Source: Verrucomicrobiaceae bacterium
Lineage (GTDB): Bacteria; Verrucomicrobiota; Verrucomicrobiia; Verrucomicrobiales; Verrucomicrobiaceae
Assembly: GCA_019694165.1 (NCBI GenBank)
Contig: JAIBCL010000009.1
Coordinates: 124,001 to 188,000 of the forward strand
Direction: 5' to 3'
DNA length: 64,000 bases
The position numbers and the translations under genes are program-made. The first letter of the stretch is position 1; each line of letters begins with the position of its first letter. Positions 10,007 through 19,208 of the stretch are shown piece by piece. The notes under the pieces were generated by a model. It was not told the origin of the DNA and searched no databases. It saw only the letters and a list, made by a program, of their open reading frames with translations.

Positions 10007-10270
10007 GGCAGAGAGGAATAAGGTGAAGGGACTGCGGCTTCTGATGCGGAAGTGGCTGAGTCCAGTACGGAAGTGACGGGCGGTCCGTAGCATGGACTTC
10101 CTGCCTCGTTGGAAGTCGTGGTCCGGGGAAAGGCTTGCCGCGTGAGGACGGGAGGCTCGGGGAGTCCCTGGCGCTGGCGCACGCTGACCTGGGTCTTCCT
10201 CCGAAGTTCACGCCAGTGATGTATCGCTTGCACGATTCGTGGTCGCGGGCATCTTTCGCGCCCTTCGTCG

Positions 10271-10347
10271 CGGGGCGTAGCTCAGCCTGGTAGAGCGCTT
10301 GCTTTGGGAGCAAGAAGTCGTGAGTTCGAATCTCGCCGCCCCGACCA
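10271..10347 (+). tRNA. tRNA-Pro (anticodon UGG)
   Basis: A complete cloverleaf can be drawn. The acceptor CGGGGCG pairs with CGCCCCG. The D-arm is GCTC/GAGC. The anticodon stem CTTGC/GCAAG encloses loop TTTGGGA, giving anticodon TGG. The T-arm GTGAG/CTCGC encloses TTCGAAT. Discriminator A is followed by an encoded CCA (10345-10347). It stands alone between the CxxCH protein and the YbjN-like gene. Confidence 0.97.
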
Positions 10348-10408
10348 CCTCCGCATCAAGCGGAGGGCCAGCCAGCCGACTTCCTGAACTTCAGATTCTC
10401 CGACCGCC

Positions 10409-10927
10409 GTGTCCGCGCTCCATGCCGCTGTGTTGAATACCTTCAAGACCCGGGGCTGGACCTACCGCAAGGTCGAGGGGCAGGAGGTTGTCGAGTCGGG
10501 GTTTGAGGCGCACCACGCGAAGGTGATGCTGCATGTGCAGTGCTTCGGAGAGTCCGGCATCATGAGCGTGGTGGCGGGCGCGTCCTTTGCAGTGCCTCAC
10601 ACGCATCACGCCGCGGCGTCGGAGCTGCTGATGCGGGTCAACAAGACGCTGAACGTGGGCAATTTCGAACTCGACTGGGATCATGGGCAGGTGTTCTTCA
10701 GGGTGACCAACGTGTTCCCGCGCCATCGGGCTGATGAACAGATCATCGCGGCGCTCGTCCATGCGGCGGTGGCCGAGGTGGACCGCATCACGCCATTCCT
10801 CGGCGAGCTGTGCCGGACTCCGGCGGGTGAACTGCTGCTGCTGAACATTCCCGAATTGCTCCGGCGCGAGGAACTGCTGCCCCCTGCGCCGGATCCCGGA
10901 GCGGGCGGGCCGGAACCTGGCACATGA
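10409..10927 (+). CDS. YbjN-domain protein (type III chaperone-like fold)
   Basis: 172 aa from a GTG start; no in-frame ATG exists near the N-terminus. The pattern of a short helix (HAAVLNTFKTRGWTYRKVEG), a beta-rich core ending in VPHTHHAAASELLMRVNKTL, then NVGNFELDWDHGQVFFRVTNVFP and a long C-terminal helix is that of YbjN/secretion-chaperone-like proteins. Their role is poorly defined; E. coli YbjN affects stress responses and motility. The last ~20 residues are Pro/Gly-rich. It begins just downstream of tRNA-Pro and heads a co-directional series running through accA. Confidence 0.7.
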   Translation: MSALHAAVLNTFKTRGWTYRKVEGQEVVESGFEAHHAKVMLHVQCFGESGIMSVVAGASFAVPHTHHAAASELLMRVNKTLNVGNFELDWDHGQVFFRVTNVFPRHRADEQIIAALVHAAVAEVDRITPFLGELCRTPAGELLLLNIPELLRREELLPPAPDPGAGGPEPGT

Positions 10928-11069
10928 CGAGTTGTCGAGGCTGGCCGGGCCGGAAGCGGAAGCAACGCGCGCAGCAGCCAAGCCAGGGGAATCAGGCGAT
11001 GACGGCGCTCTGGCTCGTGGCGAAGAAATCGCTCGCTGCTTCCTTCAATGCCATTACTGTCGCCGCTCC

Positions 11070-11594
11070 ATGCACTCGGAGTCCGACATCCAATACGCAC
11101 TCGAGATGACGACGGTCCTGCACGAACCGGATCGGCGGATCGACACGTTTGGAAACACGCAGTTCGAGTTCCAGCTCGTCTCCGAGCTGATGGACCAGGT
11201 GAATCAGGTGCGCATCCGCAACGGGCGCATCGAGGCGCAGAAGCCGGTGATCTTGCGTCCGGACGGCTTCAGTGGATTCGATTTCGAGGGGTTTGGTCCT
11301 GAGGCGGAGAAGTTCGGCGCCTGGCTGCGGGAACACGCGCACCGCATCGCGCTGTTTCAGTATGGATTTCAATTCAAGAAGAGCGACATGAGCGAACAGA
11401 TCGTGCATGAGCCGCTGGACGAGGTATGCGGGAAGCTGGTGGAGCAGACGCGCGTCTCGGGAAATCCGATGCGCGCGGTGATCCAGGGTGTGGACGATGC
11501 GTGGGAGATCTGCCTGCTGAAGTTCACGGTGGAGATGATCGCCAAGTCACGGGGCATCAATGAATTCGACTTCAAGCGGCGCGGTCTGCTCTGA
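11070..11594 (+). CDS. Conserved protein of unknown function
   Basis: 174 aa from ATG 11070 (MHSESDIQYALEMTTVLHEP). I do not recognise a family. The protein is soluble, acidic and mixed alpha/beta, with no signal peptide or membrane segment; it reads RRIDTFGNTQFEFQLVSELM, then an EAQKPVILRPDGF stretch and a helical C-terminal half. An upstream in-frame start would add 46 residues of low-quality sequence. Its stop lies 22 bp before the LysM protein start, so the two are likely co-transcribed. Confidence 0.6.
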   Translation: MHSESDIQYALEMTTVLHEPDRRIDTFGNTQFEFQLVSELMDQVNQVRIRNGRIEAQKPVILRPDGFSGFDFEGFGPEAEKFGAWLREHAHRIALFQYGFQFKKSDMSEQIVHEPLDEVCGKLVEQTRVSGNPMRAVIQGVDDAWEICLLKFTVEMIAKSRGINEFDFKRRGLL

Positions 11595-11616
11595 AGGCGG
11601 CGCACGGGACGGGACG

Positions 11617-12552
11617 ATGGTCAGGACGCAACTGAAGCTGCTGGTGTTTCTCCTCGCCGTGGGCATCACGGCCGGGTGTGCGGCGCTGGCGTGGTGGGTG
11701 TTTGAAAAGGAACTGAAACGGGAGTCGGAAATCACCGCTGACATCAAGAAGGCGCACAAGAACGTGGTGGCACCGCCCGACCCCGGGGCGCGGCGATTCG
11801 ACGCGGCGGTGGACATGATCCGCCACGGTCAGATCGACGAGGGGCGGGACGCGCTCTACAAACTGCTCGTGCAGTTCCCCGAATCGCCGACTTGCGCGGA
11901 GGCAAAACGCATCATCGGAGAGATCAATCTCGATTCGTTTTTTTCCCCCAACCAGATGGCCGGGAAGAAGGACTACATCGTACAGCCCGGGGATTCGCTG
12001 GCGCTCATCGCCACGCGGAATCAGACGAGCGTGGACATGATCATGCGCATGAACGGGCTGGTGGGGAACACGCTCCATCCGGGGGATCACCTCATCGTCG
12101 TGCCGCTGAATTTTGACGTGGTGGTGGACGTCTCGGCGAAGTCAGTGTCCTTGCTGCGCACGGTTGGCGCCCGGCAATACTTCTTCAAGGAGTACACGGC
12201 CTTCGACGTGCGCCTGCCACCAGGCATGCGTGCGCCGGTGGAGATGGAGGTCGGAGTAAAACAGGCGATGGCCGAGGGCAAGGCGGTCACGCCGACCGAT
12301 CCGCGCTACATCGAGGCGGAAAAGTGGGTGCCGGGATCGAAGGCCGGCGTGGCGCTGCGCACGGTGCCGGTGGCCAGGGCCGTGGTGGTCACGGAGACGA
12401 AACCAACGGTGAAAGGGAAGGGAACGCCAAAGGGAGGCGATGCCGTGGAGCAGGCGGCCGCGCCGGATTCAGGTGTGTTTCTCGCGCCCGATGATCTTGA
12501 GGAACTCTTTGCGCTGGTGCGCAAAGGCTCGAAACTCCGCATCGTGCGCTGA
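11617..12552 (+). CDS. Membrane-anchored LysM-domain protein
   Basis: 311 aa from ATG 11617. A single N-terminal membrane segment (LLVFLLAVGITAGCAALAWWVF, about residues 8-29) leads to a short helical region with the TPR-like phrase RHGQIDEGRDALYKLLVQFP, then a LysM domain of about 45 residues (YIVQPGDSLALIATRN ... GNTLHPGDHLIVVP). LysM binds peptidoglycan GlcNAc-X-GlcNAc. The C-terminal part, with a Lys/Gly linker KGKGTPKGG, has no recognised domain. It is anchored in the inner membrane facing the periplasm and followed 29 bp later by accA. Confidence 0.8.
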   Translation: MVRTQLKLLVFLLAVGITAGCAALAWWVFEKELKRESEITADIKKAHKNVVAPPDPGARRFDAAVDMIRHGQIDEGRDALYKLLVQFPESPTCAEAKRIIGEINLDSFFSPNQMAGKKDYIVQPGDSLALIATRNQTSVDMIMRMNGLVGNTLHPGDHLIVVPLNFDVVVDVSAKSVSLLRTVGARQYFFKEYTAFDVRLPPGMRAPVEMEVGVKQAMAEGKAVTPTDPRYIEAEKWVPGSKAGVALRTVPVARAVVVTETKPTVKGKGTPKGGDAVEQAAAPDSGVFLAPDDLEELFALVRKGSKLRIVR

Positions 12553-12581
12553 CGAAGGGCCGACGCGAAGAACAAACGACT

Positions 12582-13538
12582 ATGAAACAGGTGCTGGAAT
12601 TTGAAAAACCACTGGTGAAGCTGCGCGACGAGATCGACGAACTGAAGAAGAAGCAGGTCGCGAAACCAAATGACAAGCTGGCCGGACAGATCGCGGACAT
12701 GGAAAAACGCGCGCATTCGCTGCTGATGGACATACATTCCCGCCTCACCCCCTGGCAGCGCGTGCAAATTTCCCGTCACATCAACCGGCCATTCATGCTC
12801 GACTACGCGCGGCTGTGCTGCGACGATTTTGTGGAACTGCACGGCGACCGGCATGTGGGCGATGACAATGCGATGCCTGCCGGTTTTGCGACATGGGGAG
12901 AGCACCGAGTGGTGCTCATCGGCCACCAGAAAGGCCGCGACACCAAGGAGAATCTGCTGCGAAACTTCGGCAGCGCGCACCCGGAAGGCTACCGAAAGGC
13001 GCTGCGTCTGATGCGCATGGCGGAGAAGTTCTCACTGCCGATCGTGTCGCTGATCGACACACCCGGGGCATTCCCGGGAATCGGTGCGGAAGAGCGGAAC
13101 ATCGCGGAGGCCATCGCCTTCAATTTGCGGGAGATGATGCTGTTGCGCACGCCGGTGGTGGCGGTGGTGATAGGAGAAGGTGGTTCCGGCGGCGCGCTCG
13201 GCATCGGGATCGCCGATCGCGTCCTCATGATGGAAAACGCGTATTATTCGGTGATCAGTCCGGAAGGTTGCGCTGCGATCCTTTGGAAACACCGTGAGCA
13301 TGCCCCTGAGGCGGCGCAGGCGCTGAAGCTTAGCGCGCAGGACCTGAAGCGGCTGGGAATCATCGACGGCATCATCCCGGAGCCTGCCGGAGGTGCGCAT
13401 CACGATCATGCGGCTGCGGCTGCGGCACTGAAGGCGGCTGTGAGCAAGGCGTTGGCGGAACTCGTGCCACTTGGCGCGGACCAGCTTCTCGGCAGGCGCT
13501 ACGAGAATTTCCGCAAGATGGGAGAGGTGGCGCATTGA
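12582..13538 (+). CDS. accA: Acetyl-CoA carboxylase carboxyltransferase subunit alpha
   Basis: 318 aa, the usual length. With AccD it transfers the carboxyl group from biotin-AccB to acetyl-CoA, giving malonyl-CoA for fatty-acid synthesis. Typical blocks are the N-terminal LEFEKPLVKLRDEIDELK coiled segment, ELHGDRHVGDDNAMPAGFA, GHQKGRDTKENLLRNFG, SLIDTPGAFPGIGAEERN and the oxyanion-forming GEGGSGGALGIG. ATG 12582 is the only sensible start. It sits in a co-directional series of envelope and unknown genes; accD is not in the window. Confidence 0.97.
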   Translation: MKQVLEFEKPLVKLRDEIDELKKKQVAKPNDKLAGQIADMEKRAHSLLMDIHSRLTPWQRVQISRHINRPFMLDYARLCCDDFVELHGDRHVGDDNAMPAGFATWGEHRVVLIGHQKGRDTKENLLRNFGSAHPEGYRKALRLMRMAEKFSLPIVSLIDTPGAFPGIGAEERNIAEAIAFNLREMMLLRTPVVAVVIGEGGSGGALGIGIADRVLMMENAYYSVISPEGCAAILWKHREHAPEAAQALKLSAQDLKRLGIIDGIIPEPAGGAHHDHAAAAAALKAAVSKALAELVPLGADQLLGRRYENFRKMGEVAH

Positions 13539-13639
13539 CGCGGCGGGCAGGGCGAGGCAGGGGCGGTGCCAACATTTGCGTGGCCGCGCTGGAATTGTCC
13601 GCCAATGCCCCTATCATCGCCTCGAACACCAATGCAGCC

Positions 13640-14518
13640 ATGAACACCCGATTCGTCTCTCACCTGCTGGCAGCCGGCCTGCTGGCCGGAATGATCCCCG
13701 CTTCAAGTCACGGCGACCAAAAGCGCAACAAGACGAAAATCGATCCTGTCGAGGAAGTGCGCCGGCCCATTATCCCGGAGGATCTCGTCGGCGACGAGCA
13801 TGTGCGCGAGGAATTTGGCGTCAACGAGTTCACCACGCCGTCCATCCGGAAGCTGTTCGAAATGCTGGATGCCCTCGGGACGCTTTCGTATGAGAAGCTG
13901 CATCGCAAGATATCGGATCAACCGCCGTCAGATCGCGTGCAGATTTCGCTGGGCCTGGGGGCGCTGATCGCGGACGGTTTTCTGGTGGTTCAGTGCGAGA
14001 AGGTGGAGGCGATGGACGATGTGGGACGCGCGCTGCTGAAGTACGCGAAGTCGCTCGGAGCCGGGGCGCGGATGAACAAGCATACGCAGAGTCTCTTTGA
14101 CCACAGCGTGAAGGGAAACTGGAAGCAACTGCGCACGGAGTTGGCGCTGACCCAGGCAGACGTAGAAGGCGAAATGGTGACCCTTCGCGACGTCGATATT
14201 GCGCACCTCGTGAGCCTGGGCGGCTGGTTGCGCGCCTTTCAGATCGCGACGCAGTCGGTGACGGACACCTACCAGCCGGAGAAATCACGCCAACTGGGAC
14301 GCCGTGACATCGTGGAATACTACCTGATGAGCGTCGAGTCCCTTCACCCGGATTTGCAGAAACTCCCGCCCATCAAGAAACTGCGCAAAGGCCTGGAGGA
14401 ACTGCTGCCAATGGTCGATGTGCCTGAGGGCAAAGTGCTGACCATGGAGGAAGTCAAGGCGCTCAGGGGGAAGGCGGATCAACTGGCGCGAATAGTCACG
14501 GGGCATTCCGCTGACTGA
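13640..14518 (+). CDS. Secreted conserved protein of unknown function
   Basis: 292 aa from ATG 13640, which opens a signal peptide (MNTRFVSHLLAAGLLAGMIP, cleaved near SSHGD). The mature part is mostly helical: FGVNEFTTPSIRKLFEMLDA, a glycine-rich hydrophobic stretch LGLGALIADGFLVVQ, and a basic C-terminal helix series. I do not recognise the family. It follows accA by 101 bp on the same strand. A longer frame starting at 13535 overlaps accA and lacks a signal peptide, so I reject that start. Confidence 0.65.
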   Translation: MNTRFVSHLLAAGLLAGMIPASSHGDQKRNKTKIDPVEEVRRPIIPEDLVGDEHVREEFGVNEFTTPSIRKLFEMLDALGTLSYEKLHRKISDQPPSDRVQISLGLGALIADGFLVVQCEKVEAMDDVGRALLKYAKSLGAGARMNKHTQSLFDHSVKGNWKQLRTELALTQADVEGEMVTLRDVDIAHLVSLGGWLRAFQIATQSVTDTYQPEKSRQLGRRDIVEYYLMSVESLHPDLQKLPPIKKLRKGLEELLPMVDVPEGKVLTMEEVKALRGKADQLARIVTGHSAD

Positions 14519-14543
14519 CAAACAGCCTTATAGATCTCACTGT

Positions 14544-15008
14544 ATGATGGCGAAGTTGTCTTCCGAACAGAAAAAGCAGGTCGAGGCATGGGCCGCCGGC
14601 GGTGCGACCTTGAACGACATTCAGAGCCGGCTGAAATCTGAATTCGGCATCACGCTCACCTATTTGGACGCACGTATGTTGCTCATCGATCTTGGTGTGA
14701 AACTTATCGAGAAGCCTCGCCCGGTGGAGAAGGCTGCCGAGGTTCTTGCTCCCAGTCAGGAGCGGGAAAGTGCTCCTGACGTCGGCCTTGGCGGCGGCGG
14801 GCGGGTCTCTGTCTCGGCTGACGAGGTCGCCATACCCGGCGCGATGGTGAGCGGCAAAGCCGTGTTTAGTGATGGGAAAACGGTTGCTTGGTTCGTGGAC
14901 GGCAACGGGCGTCTCGGTCTGAACGCGCCTGAGCCAGGCTACCGTCCGCCACCGGACGACATACCGGTGTTCGAGCAACAACTCGACGCCTTGCTGGCGA
15001 GAATGTGA
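14544..15008 (+). CDS. Small protein with HTH-like N-terminus, unknown function
   Basis: 154 aa, two parts. Residues 1-52 (KQVEAWAAGGATLNDIQSRL ... LTYLDARMLLIDLGV) form three or four short helices like a helix-turn-helix or resolvase-like unit. After a Gly-rich linker, residues ~95-140 form a small beta unit (SGKAVFSDGKTVAWFVDGNG) followed by a Pro-rich PEPGYRPPPDDIPVFEQQL end. I recall similar two-part proteins in Verrucomicrobiota without a known role. It lies 25 bp after the preceding secreted protein, so co-transcription is likely. DNA binding is only an inference. Confidence 0.6.
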   Translation: MMAKLSSEQKKQVEAWAAGGATLNDIQSRLKSEFGITLTYLDARMLLIDLGVKLIEKPRPVEKAAEVLAPSQERESAPDVGLGGGGRVSVSADEVAIPGAMVSGKAVFSDGKTVAWFVDGNGRLGLNAPEPGYRPPPDDIPVFEQQLDALLARM

Positions 15009-15033
15009 ACGTTTGGGGCAACTGCCACCAACG

Positions 15034-15543
15034 TCAAATGCCGAAGCCCGTATTCGTCCCCAGGGGGCGGCTGATGGCTATGCGCGGTTTTTGGGCCGCA
15101 ACGAAGTCGCTCCGTTCGTTTGACGGTGCACTCAATCCTCCAGACACGGGCTGGGGGTCGTCTGCCAGAACCAGAATTTCGTCCTTGAAAGTAAGGAATC
15201 GGGCTGCCCGCAGACACTCCGAGTCGGTCAATCCAGGGACGCTGACGCGGACGGTGGAAATGTCTGCCATGTCCCTCTCAATGCGCCCTGTCAGTCGCTC
15301 AATGGTACGCTTTACATTGCCAGGGATGACTGCGTACTGGCCCGAAGCGTTGGCCAGGGCGGCTGCTTCGACCAAGCGACGGGCGTTTGTTTTGTCGTGG
15401 GAATCAATGATGGAGCGGAGCACCAAAGGGGCCTTTTGGTAGTCAGTAGGAGCTTGGCCCGTCACCAGATAATCGTGCAACTGGCCGATTCCGAAGAGGC
15501 CGAAGACGAAGGTGAATAGGAATGACCAGAACTTGAATGACAC
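15034..15543 (-). CDS. Single-span membrane protein of unknown function
   Basis: 169 aa from ATG 15543. A hydrophobic segment at residues 4-20 (KFWSFLFTFVFGLFGIGQL) is either an anchor or an uncleaved signal; the rest is soluble and mixed (TGRIERDMADISTVRVSVPGL). No family recognised. It is convergent with the HTH-like gene (26-bp gap). Base composition here and upstream is more AT-rich than the neighbours. Confidence 0.55.
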   Translation of the reverse strand: MSFKFWSFLFTFVFGLFGIGQLHDYLVTGQAPTDYQKAPLVLRSIIDSHDKTNARRLVEAAALANASGQYAVIPGNVKRTIERLTGRIERDMADISTVRVSVPGLTDSECLRAARFLTFKDEILVLADDPQPVSGGLSAPSNERSDFVAAQKPRIAISRPLGTNTGFGI

Positions 15544-15680
15544 GGGAAGGGTGTGACCGGAGTCACGGTTGTCGGTAGTTTAGAACAAAGTTATGGAAAT
15601 TACAACAAATATCCTAAAAACGGTACATTTTGTGCCAGTTCCGACCTCATTGTTTACAACTGTTGATCTTTGACCGTGGC

Positions 15681-15709
15681 AAACCCATCCCCCTGACTCG
15701 GGAGGGTTT
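15681..15709 (-). terminator. Imperfect hairpin downstream of PH-domain gene
   Basis: AAACCC-A-TCCC pairs with GGGA-GGGTTT around an 8-nt loop, just past the stop of the PH-domain gene at 15721 in its direction of transcription. There is no clear U-tract after it. The surrounding 15544-15720 gap is AT-rich and otherwise holds only the likely promoter of the 15034-15543 gene. Confidence 0.35.
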
Positions 15710-15720
15710 ACTTGGAACGA

Positions 15721-16479
15721 CTACTCGTCGGCCACTGCTCGTTGGAGTTCTCGGACGATTTCCTTCACCTCATGGGCGTTGCGAATGTCCTTGAATTGTA
15801 CCTCCACGCCCGCAGTACCTGCTGACGAGAAATCTAGGCTGCCCACGCCCAGCAAGCCCGTCAACCAGGCCTCGTGAACGTCAATCGCCCGGATGTCGCA
15901 GATACGCACCTCCTTGGAACTCCGTCCGATGACTCCCCACACCACCTCCACGCGCTCGTTTGTCACATAGTAGTCGCGAGAGAACCGGGCGACAGCTGTA
16001 CATGCGAGCGTAAGACATGCCAGACCGGCCCCGCTCAGGAAATAGCGCCAGCCGAACTGGAAGCCCAGCCCAGACGCGATTCCGAGCAAAAAAAACAGGG
16101 TAAACGGCTTCGTGAAAGCCCACCAAGAGGGATGTCCATGATAGTGGATGCGCTCTCCACTGGCGGTGTAGCCTGACTCGTCCATGTCATCCAGGGAGGG
16201 TTCGCTTCCAGACGTCTCGGGTTCCTGGTCATCGGACGCAGGGCCATCGGCCCTTAGTTCCCGATAGTACGGGCGGTCGATCCTTGTGTTTGAGCCACCC
16301 GAGCGGGGCGGATGCATGCCGTCAATCAACTCGCCCACCTTATGGCTGCTCCCCGTCCTCACATCGAAGCAAAAATCACCCCTCGCCACTGATCCGCGTT
16401 CTACGAGCAAATACAGGTCCTCCCTAGAGAGCAGCATCTCAAAGGTCGGATTGTTCTGAATTCGGAAGCGGGCGGACAT
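15721..16479 (-). CDS. Membrane protein with bacterial PH domain (YdbS/YdbT-like)
   Basis: 252 aa. The N-terminal ~70 residues look like a GYF_2-type input domain (FRIQNNPTFEMLLSREDLYLLVERG). An acidic linker follows, then YHGHPSWWAFTKPFTLFFLLGIASG with two membrane segments (about 125-165). The C-terminal region is a bPH_2-type fold: FSRDYYVTNERVEVVWGVIGRSSKEVRICDIRAIDV and GVGSLDFSSAGTAGVEVQFKDI. bPH_2 proteins are membrane-associated, with poorly defined roles. The gene is alone on its strand between an unknown membrane protein and an AraC regulator. Confidence 0.75.
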   Translation of the reverse strand: MSARFRIQNNPTFEMLLSREDLYLLVERGSVARGDFCFDVRTGSSHKVGELIDGMHPPRSGGSNTRIDRPYYRELRADGPASDDQEPETSGSEPSLDDMDESGYTASGERIHYHGHPSWWAFTKPFTLFFLLGIASGLGFQFGWRYFLSGAGLACLTLACTAVARFSRDYYVTNERVEVVWGVIGRSSKEVRICDIRAIDVHEAWLTGLLGVGSLDFSSAGTAGVEVQFKDIRNAHEVKEIVRELQRAVADE

Positions 16480-16630
16480 GACACGGCGAAGGGATGACTG
16501 ATTTCAGTAGAACAGAATCACCTGGGCATGGCAATCCTGTCGAACCGCATTTTGCGCCGCCCACGCAAAATGGAGCCTTTTTGCCAGCCAATCTCTCACT
16601 GGAGGTCAAGGGACTGGGGGCGAAGCGACC

Positions 16631-17497
16631 TCAGGCTCGGGCTACCGACACCGGCGATTTCTCATGCCATGCCTTGAACACACGCGAGAAGTGCGCGGCG
16701 GATTTGTAGCCGAGTTCGCTCGCCACGGACTTCACCTGCGCGCCGGGTTCGCGGAGAAGGATCACGGATTGGGACATCTTCAGGCGCGTGAGGCAGGTAA
16801 GGGGAGTCTCTTCGTCGTAGCGGCGGAACAATCGCGTGAAGTAGGCGGCCGAGACGTGACAGTGCTTCGCCGCTTCCTCGATGCTCGCGAGCACGGGATA
16901 GTTTCGCAGCAGATGACCGCGGCAGCGGAGATAGGTCGCATACGCTGGATCAAGATTCGTCACGGCGGGCTGGCGACCATCGGCACATAAAACGAGCGCG
17001 TGTTCCAGCGCCGCCGTCGCGCAACGCAGCCCAAGCGAGCCAGCGCGCAGTGCGTGATCGATCGCCTCTTCGAGCAGCGCCACAATCCGGCCGCCATCGA
17101 GCAAGCGAATCACCGTGCCGGGTGCGAGTGACAGCTCCTTCAGCAGTCGTGCGGCGCGTTTGCCGGTGAAGTTGAAAAAGTACTTTACCATCGGCTCGTC
17201 AGGATCGGATCGGATGACATGCGACGTCGCGGGATCGAAGAAGAACGCATGTCCCGTGCCGAGCGGATGACTCTTGCCACCCAGCACCACGCTGCCCTTG
17301 CCTCGTGCGACGAACTCGAACGCCAGAAACGGAAACCGCTCGCGCTCGATCACGAAATCCCCCGCGCACCATTCGCAGCCGCCGCCAACGAGGCACAGTT
17401 CATCTGTATTGCGACGCTCCTTCCAGTCCGGCAAAAAGAAGCGCCGCGTGCGCAGCACCTGCTTCGAGAAATAGTCGGCTTGTTGGGTGGTGCTCAT
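16631..17497 (-). CDS. AraC-family transcriptional regulator
   Basis: 288 aa. The N-terminal cupin-like sensing half (FPFLAFEFVARGKGSVVLGG, HAFFFDPATSH) is joined to a C-terminal double HTH: first SIEEAAKHCHVSAAYFTRLF, then VKSVASELGYKSAAHFSRVF. It is divergent from the isomerase/aldolase/sialidase operon with only 94 bp between the starts, the usual layout for a local sugar-responsive activator. The inducer is unknown, presumably an intermediate of the pathway encoded opposite. Confidence 0.92.
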   Translation of the reverse strand: MSTTQQADYFSKQVLRTRRFFLPDWKERRNTDELCLVGGGCEWCAGDFVIERERFPFLAFEFVARGKGSVVLGGKSHPLGTGHAFFFDPATSHVIRSDPDEPMVKYFFNFTGKRAARLLKELSLAPGTVIRLLDGGRIVALLEEAIDHALRAGSLGLRCATAALEHALVLCADGRQPAVTNLDPAYATYLRCRGHLLRNYPVLASIEEAAKHCHVSAAYFTRLFRRYDEETPLTCLTRLKMSQSVILLREPGAQVKSVASELGYKSAAHFSRVFKAWHEKSPVSVARA

Positions 17498-17591
17498 GGC
17501 CCGAGGTCAGGAATCGTCATGCAGGCGGCAAAGATGCGCAATGGAAGGTGTTTGATTGTTTTCGCCCGCCCGCCACGATGATCTCCCGACC

Positions 17592-19199
17592 ATGAAACCG
17601 ACCAACCGCACGATTTATCTCGTCGCCAGTGGCGACCTGCGCCTTGCCGCCAATCAAACTTGCTGGGCTGCTCAGGCGGCGATGGAGACCGCACTCGGTG
17701 CGGCGCTGAAGGCCGAGGGTTTCACCGTCAAACGCGCGCATCCGTTCGACAAAACGAAGAAGCACGGCTTCATCGACTCGCAAAAGATGGGCATCGAGGT
17801 CTTCCGCGGCATCGACCCCGACGCACCGCTCATCGTGGCCGAGGCGGTGTGGCAATATTCGCATCACGTGCTAGCCGGATTGACGACGCATCGCGGGCCG
17901 ATCCTGACGGTGGCGAATTGGAGCGGCCAGTGGCCGGGTCTCGTGGGCCTGCTAAATTTGAATGCCTCGCTCACAAAGGCGGGGGTGCGCTACTCGACGC
18001 TGTGGAGCGAGGATTTCAAAGACAGCTTCTTCAAGAACGGCCTGCGCGAGTGGTTGCAGACCGGCGCCGTGACGCATGATCAAAGCCATGTGCGTGATTT
18101 GTCGCTGCTGAAGCTGCCCGATGACGATCTGCGCGTCGGTCGCGATTTCTCCCGTCGATTCCAACGCGAGAAGGCGATCATCGGCGTCTTCGATGAAGGC
18201 TGCATGGGCATGTTCAATGCCATCGTGCCGGATCATCTTCTGCATCCGACGGGCGTCTTCAAAGAGCGCCTCAGCCAGTCCACTCTCTTCGCCGCGATGC
18301 AAAACGTGAACGATGCCGATGCGGCGGCGGTGTATGGGTGGCTGAAGAAGAAAGGGCTGCGATTTGTCTTCGGCACGAACGACGCAACTGACCTCACCGA
18401 GAGTCAGGTGCTGCTCCAGTGCAAAATGTATGTGGCCGCTGTGCGGCTCGCCGATGAGTTCGGCTGCGCGGCGATCGGCATCCAGTATCAGCAAGGTCTC
18501 AAAGACCTCACACCCGCGAGCGATCTCGTCGAAGGCATGTTGAACAACTCGGATCGCCCGCCGGTGAAGTCAGCCGATGGAAAGCGTGTGCTCTTCGAGG
18601 GCGAAGCAGTGCCGCATTTCAATGAGGTGGATGAATGCGCAGGGCTCGATGGCCTGGTGACGTATCGCCTGTGGCGCGAACTCGGCTTTTCGCCGGAGAA
18701 TACGCTTCACGATCTGCGCTGGGGCGCTGGCTACAAAGGCGACTACGTCTGGGTGCTCCTTATCAGTGGTGCCGCTCCGCCCGCGCACTTCATCGGTGGA
18801 TGGAAAGGCGCGAGCAGCGAGCGACAGCCCGCGATGTATTTCCGACTCGGCGGCGGCACACTGAAGGGCGTCAGCAAGCCAGGCCACATCGTGTGGAGTC
18901 GCGTCTTTGTGATGAACGACGAATTGCACTGCGACATCGGCGTCGCGGAAGTCGTGAAGCTGCCAGACGAAGAAACAAATCGCCGCTGGAAGGAGACCAC
19001 GCCGCAATGGCCGATCATGCACGCGGTGATGAAAGGTGTGTCGCGCGATCAAATGATGGCTCGCCACAAGAGTAATCACATCCAGGTCGTGTATGCACCG
19101 AATGAAAAACAAGCGCACCGCGCCGCTCGCATCAAAGCTGCCGCGATGAGCGGCCTCGGGCTGCAGGTGCATCTGTGTGGTGACGTGAAGCTTGCCTGA
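17592..19199 (+). CDS. L-fucose/L-arabinose isomerase-superfamily protein
   Basis: 535 aa from ATG 17592 ([20 protein letters not shown]). Overall size and layout (N-terminal Rossmann-like part, a [17 protein letters not shown] metal-site-like segment near the middle, and a C-terminal [20 protein letters not shown] beta region) suit the FucI/AraA superfamily, which interconverts aldoses and ketoses using Mn2+. It is not close to classical FucI or AraA, so the substrate cannot be named. It is the first gene of an operon, 9 bp before a DapA/NanA-type aldolase gene and divergent from an AraC regulator. Confidence 0.72.
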   Translation: MKPTNRTIYLVASGDLRLAANQTCWAAQAAMETALGAALKAEGFTVKRAHPFDKTKKHGFIDSQKMGIEVFRGIDPDAPLIVAEAVWQYSHHVLAGLTTHRGPILTVANWSGQWPGLVGLLNLNASLTKAGVRYSTLWSEDFKDSFFKNGLREWLQTGAVTHDQSHVRDLSLLKLPDDDLRVGRDFSRRFQREKAIIGVFDEGCMGMFNAIVPDHLLHPTGVFKERLSQSTLFAAMQNVNDADAAAVYGWLKKKGLRFVFGTNDATDLTESQVLLQCKMYVAAVRLADEFGCAAIGIQYQQGLKDLTPASDLVEGMLNNSDRPPVKSADGKRVLFEGEAVPHFNEVDECAGLDGLVTYRLWRELGFSPENTLHDLRWGAGYKGDYVWVLLISGAAPPAHFIGGWKGASSERQPAMYFRLGGGTLKGVSKPGHIVWSRVFVMNDELHCDIGVAEVVKLPDEETNRRWKETTPQWPIMHAVMKGVSRDQMMARHKSNHIQVVYAPNEKQAHRAARIKAAAMSGLGLQVHLCGDVKLA

Positions 19200-19208
19200 T
19201 TCCATTCC

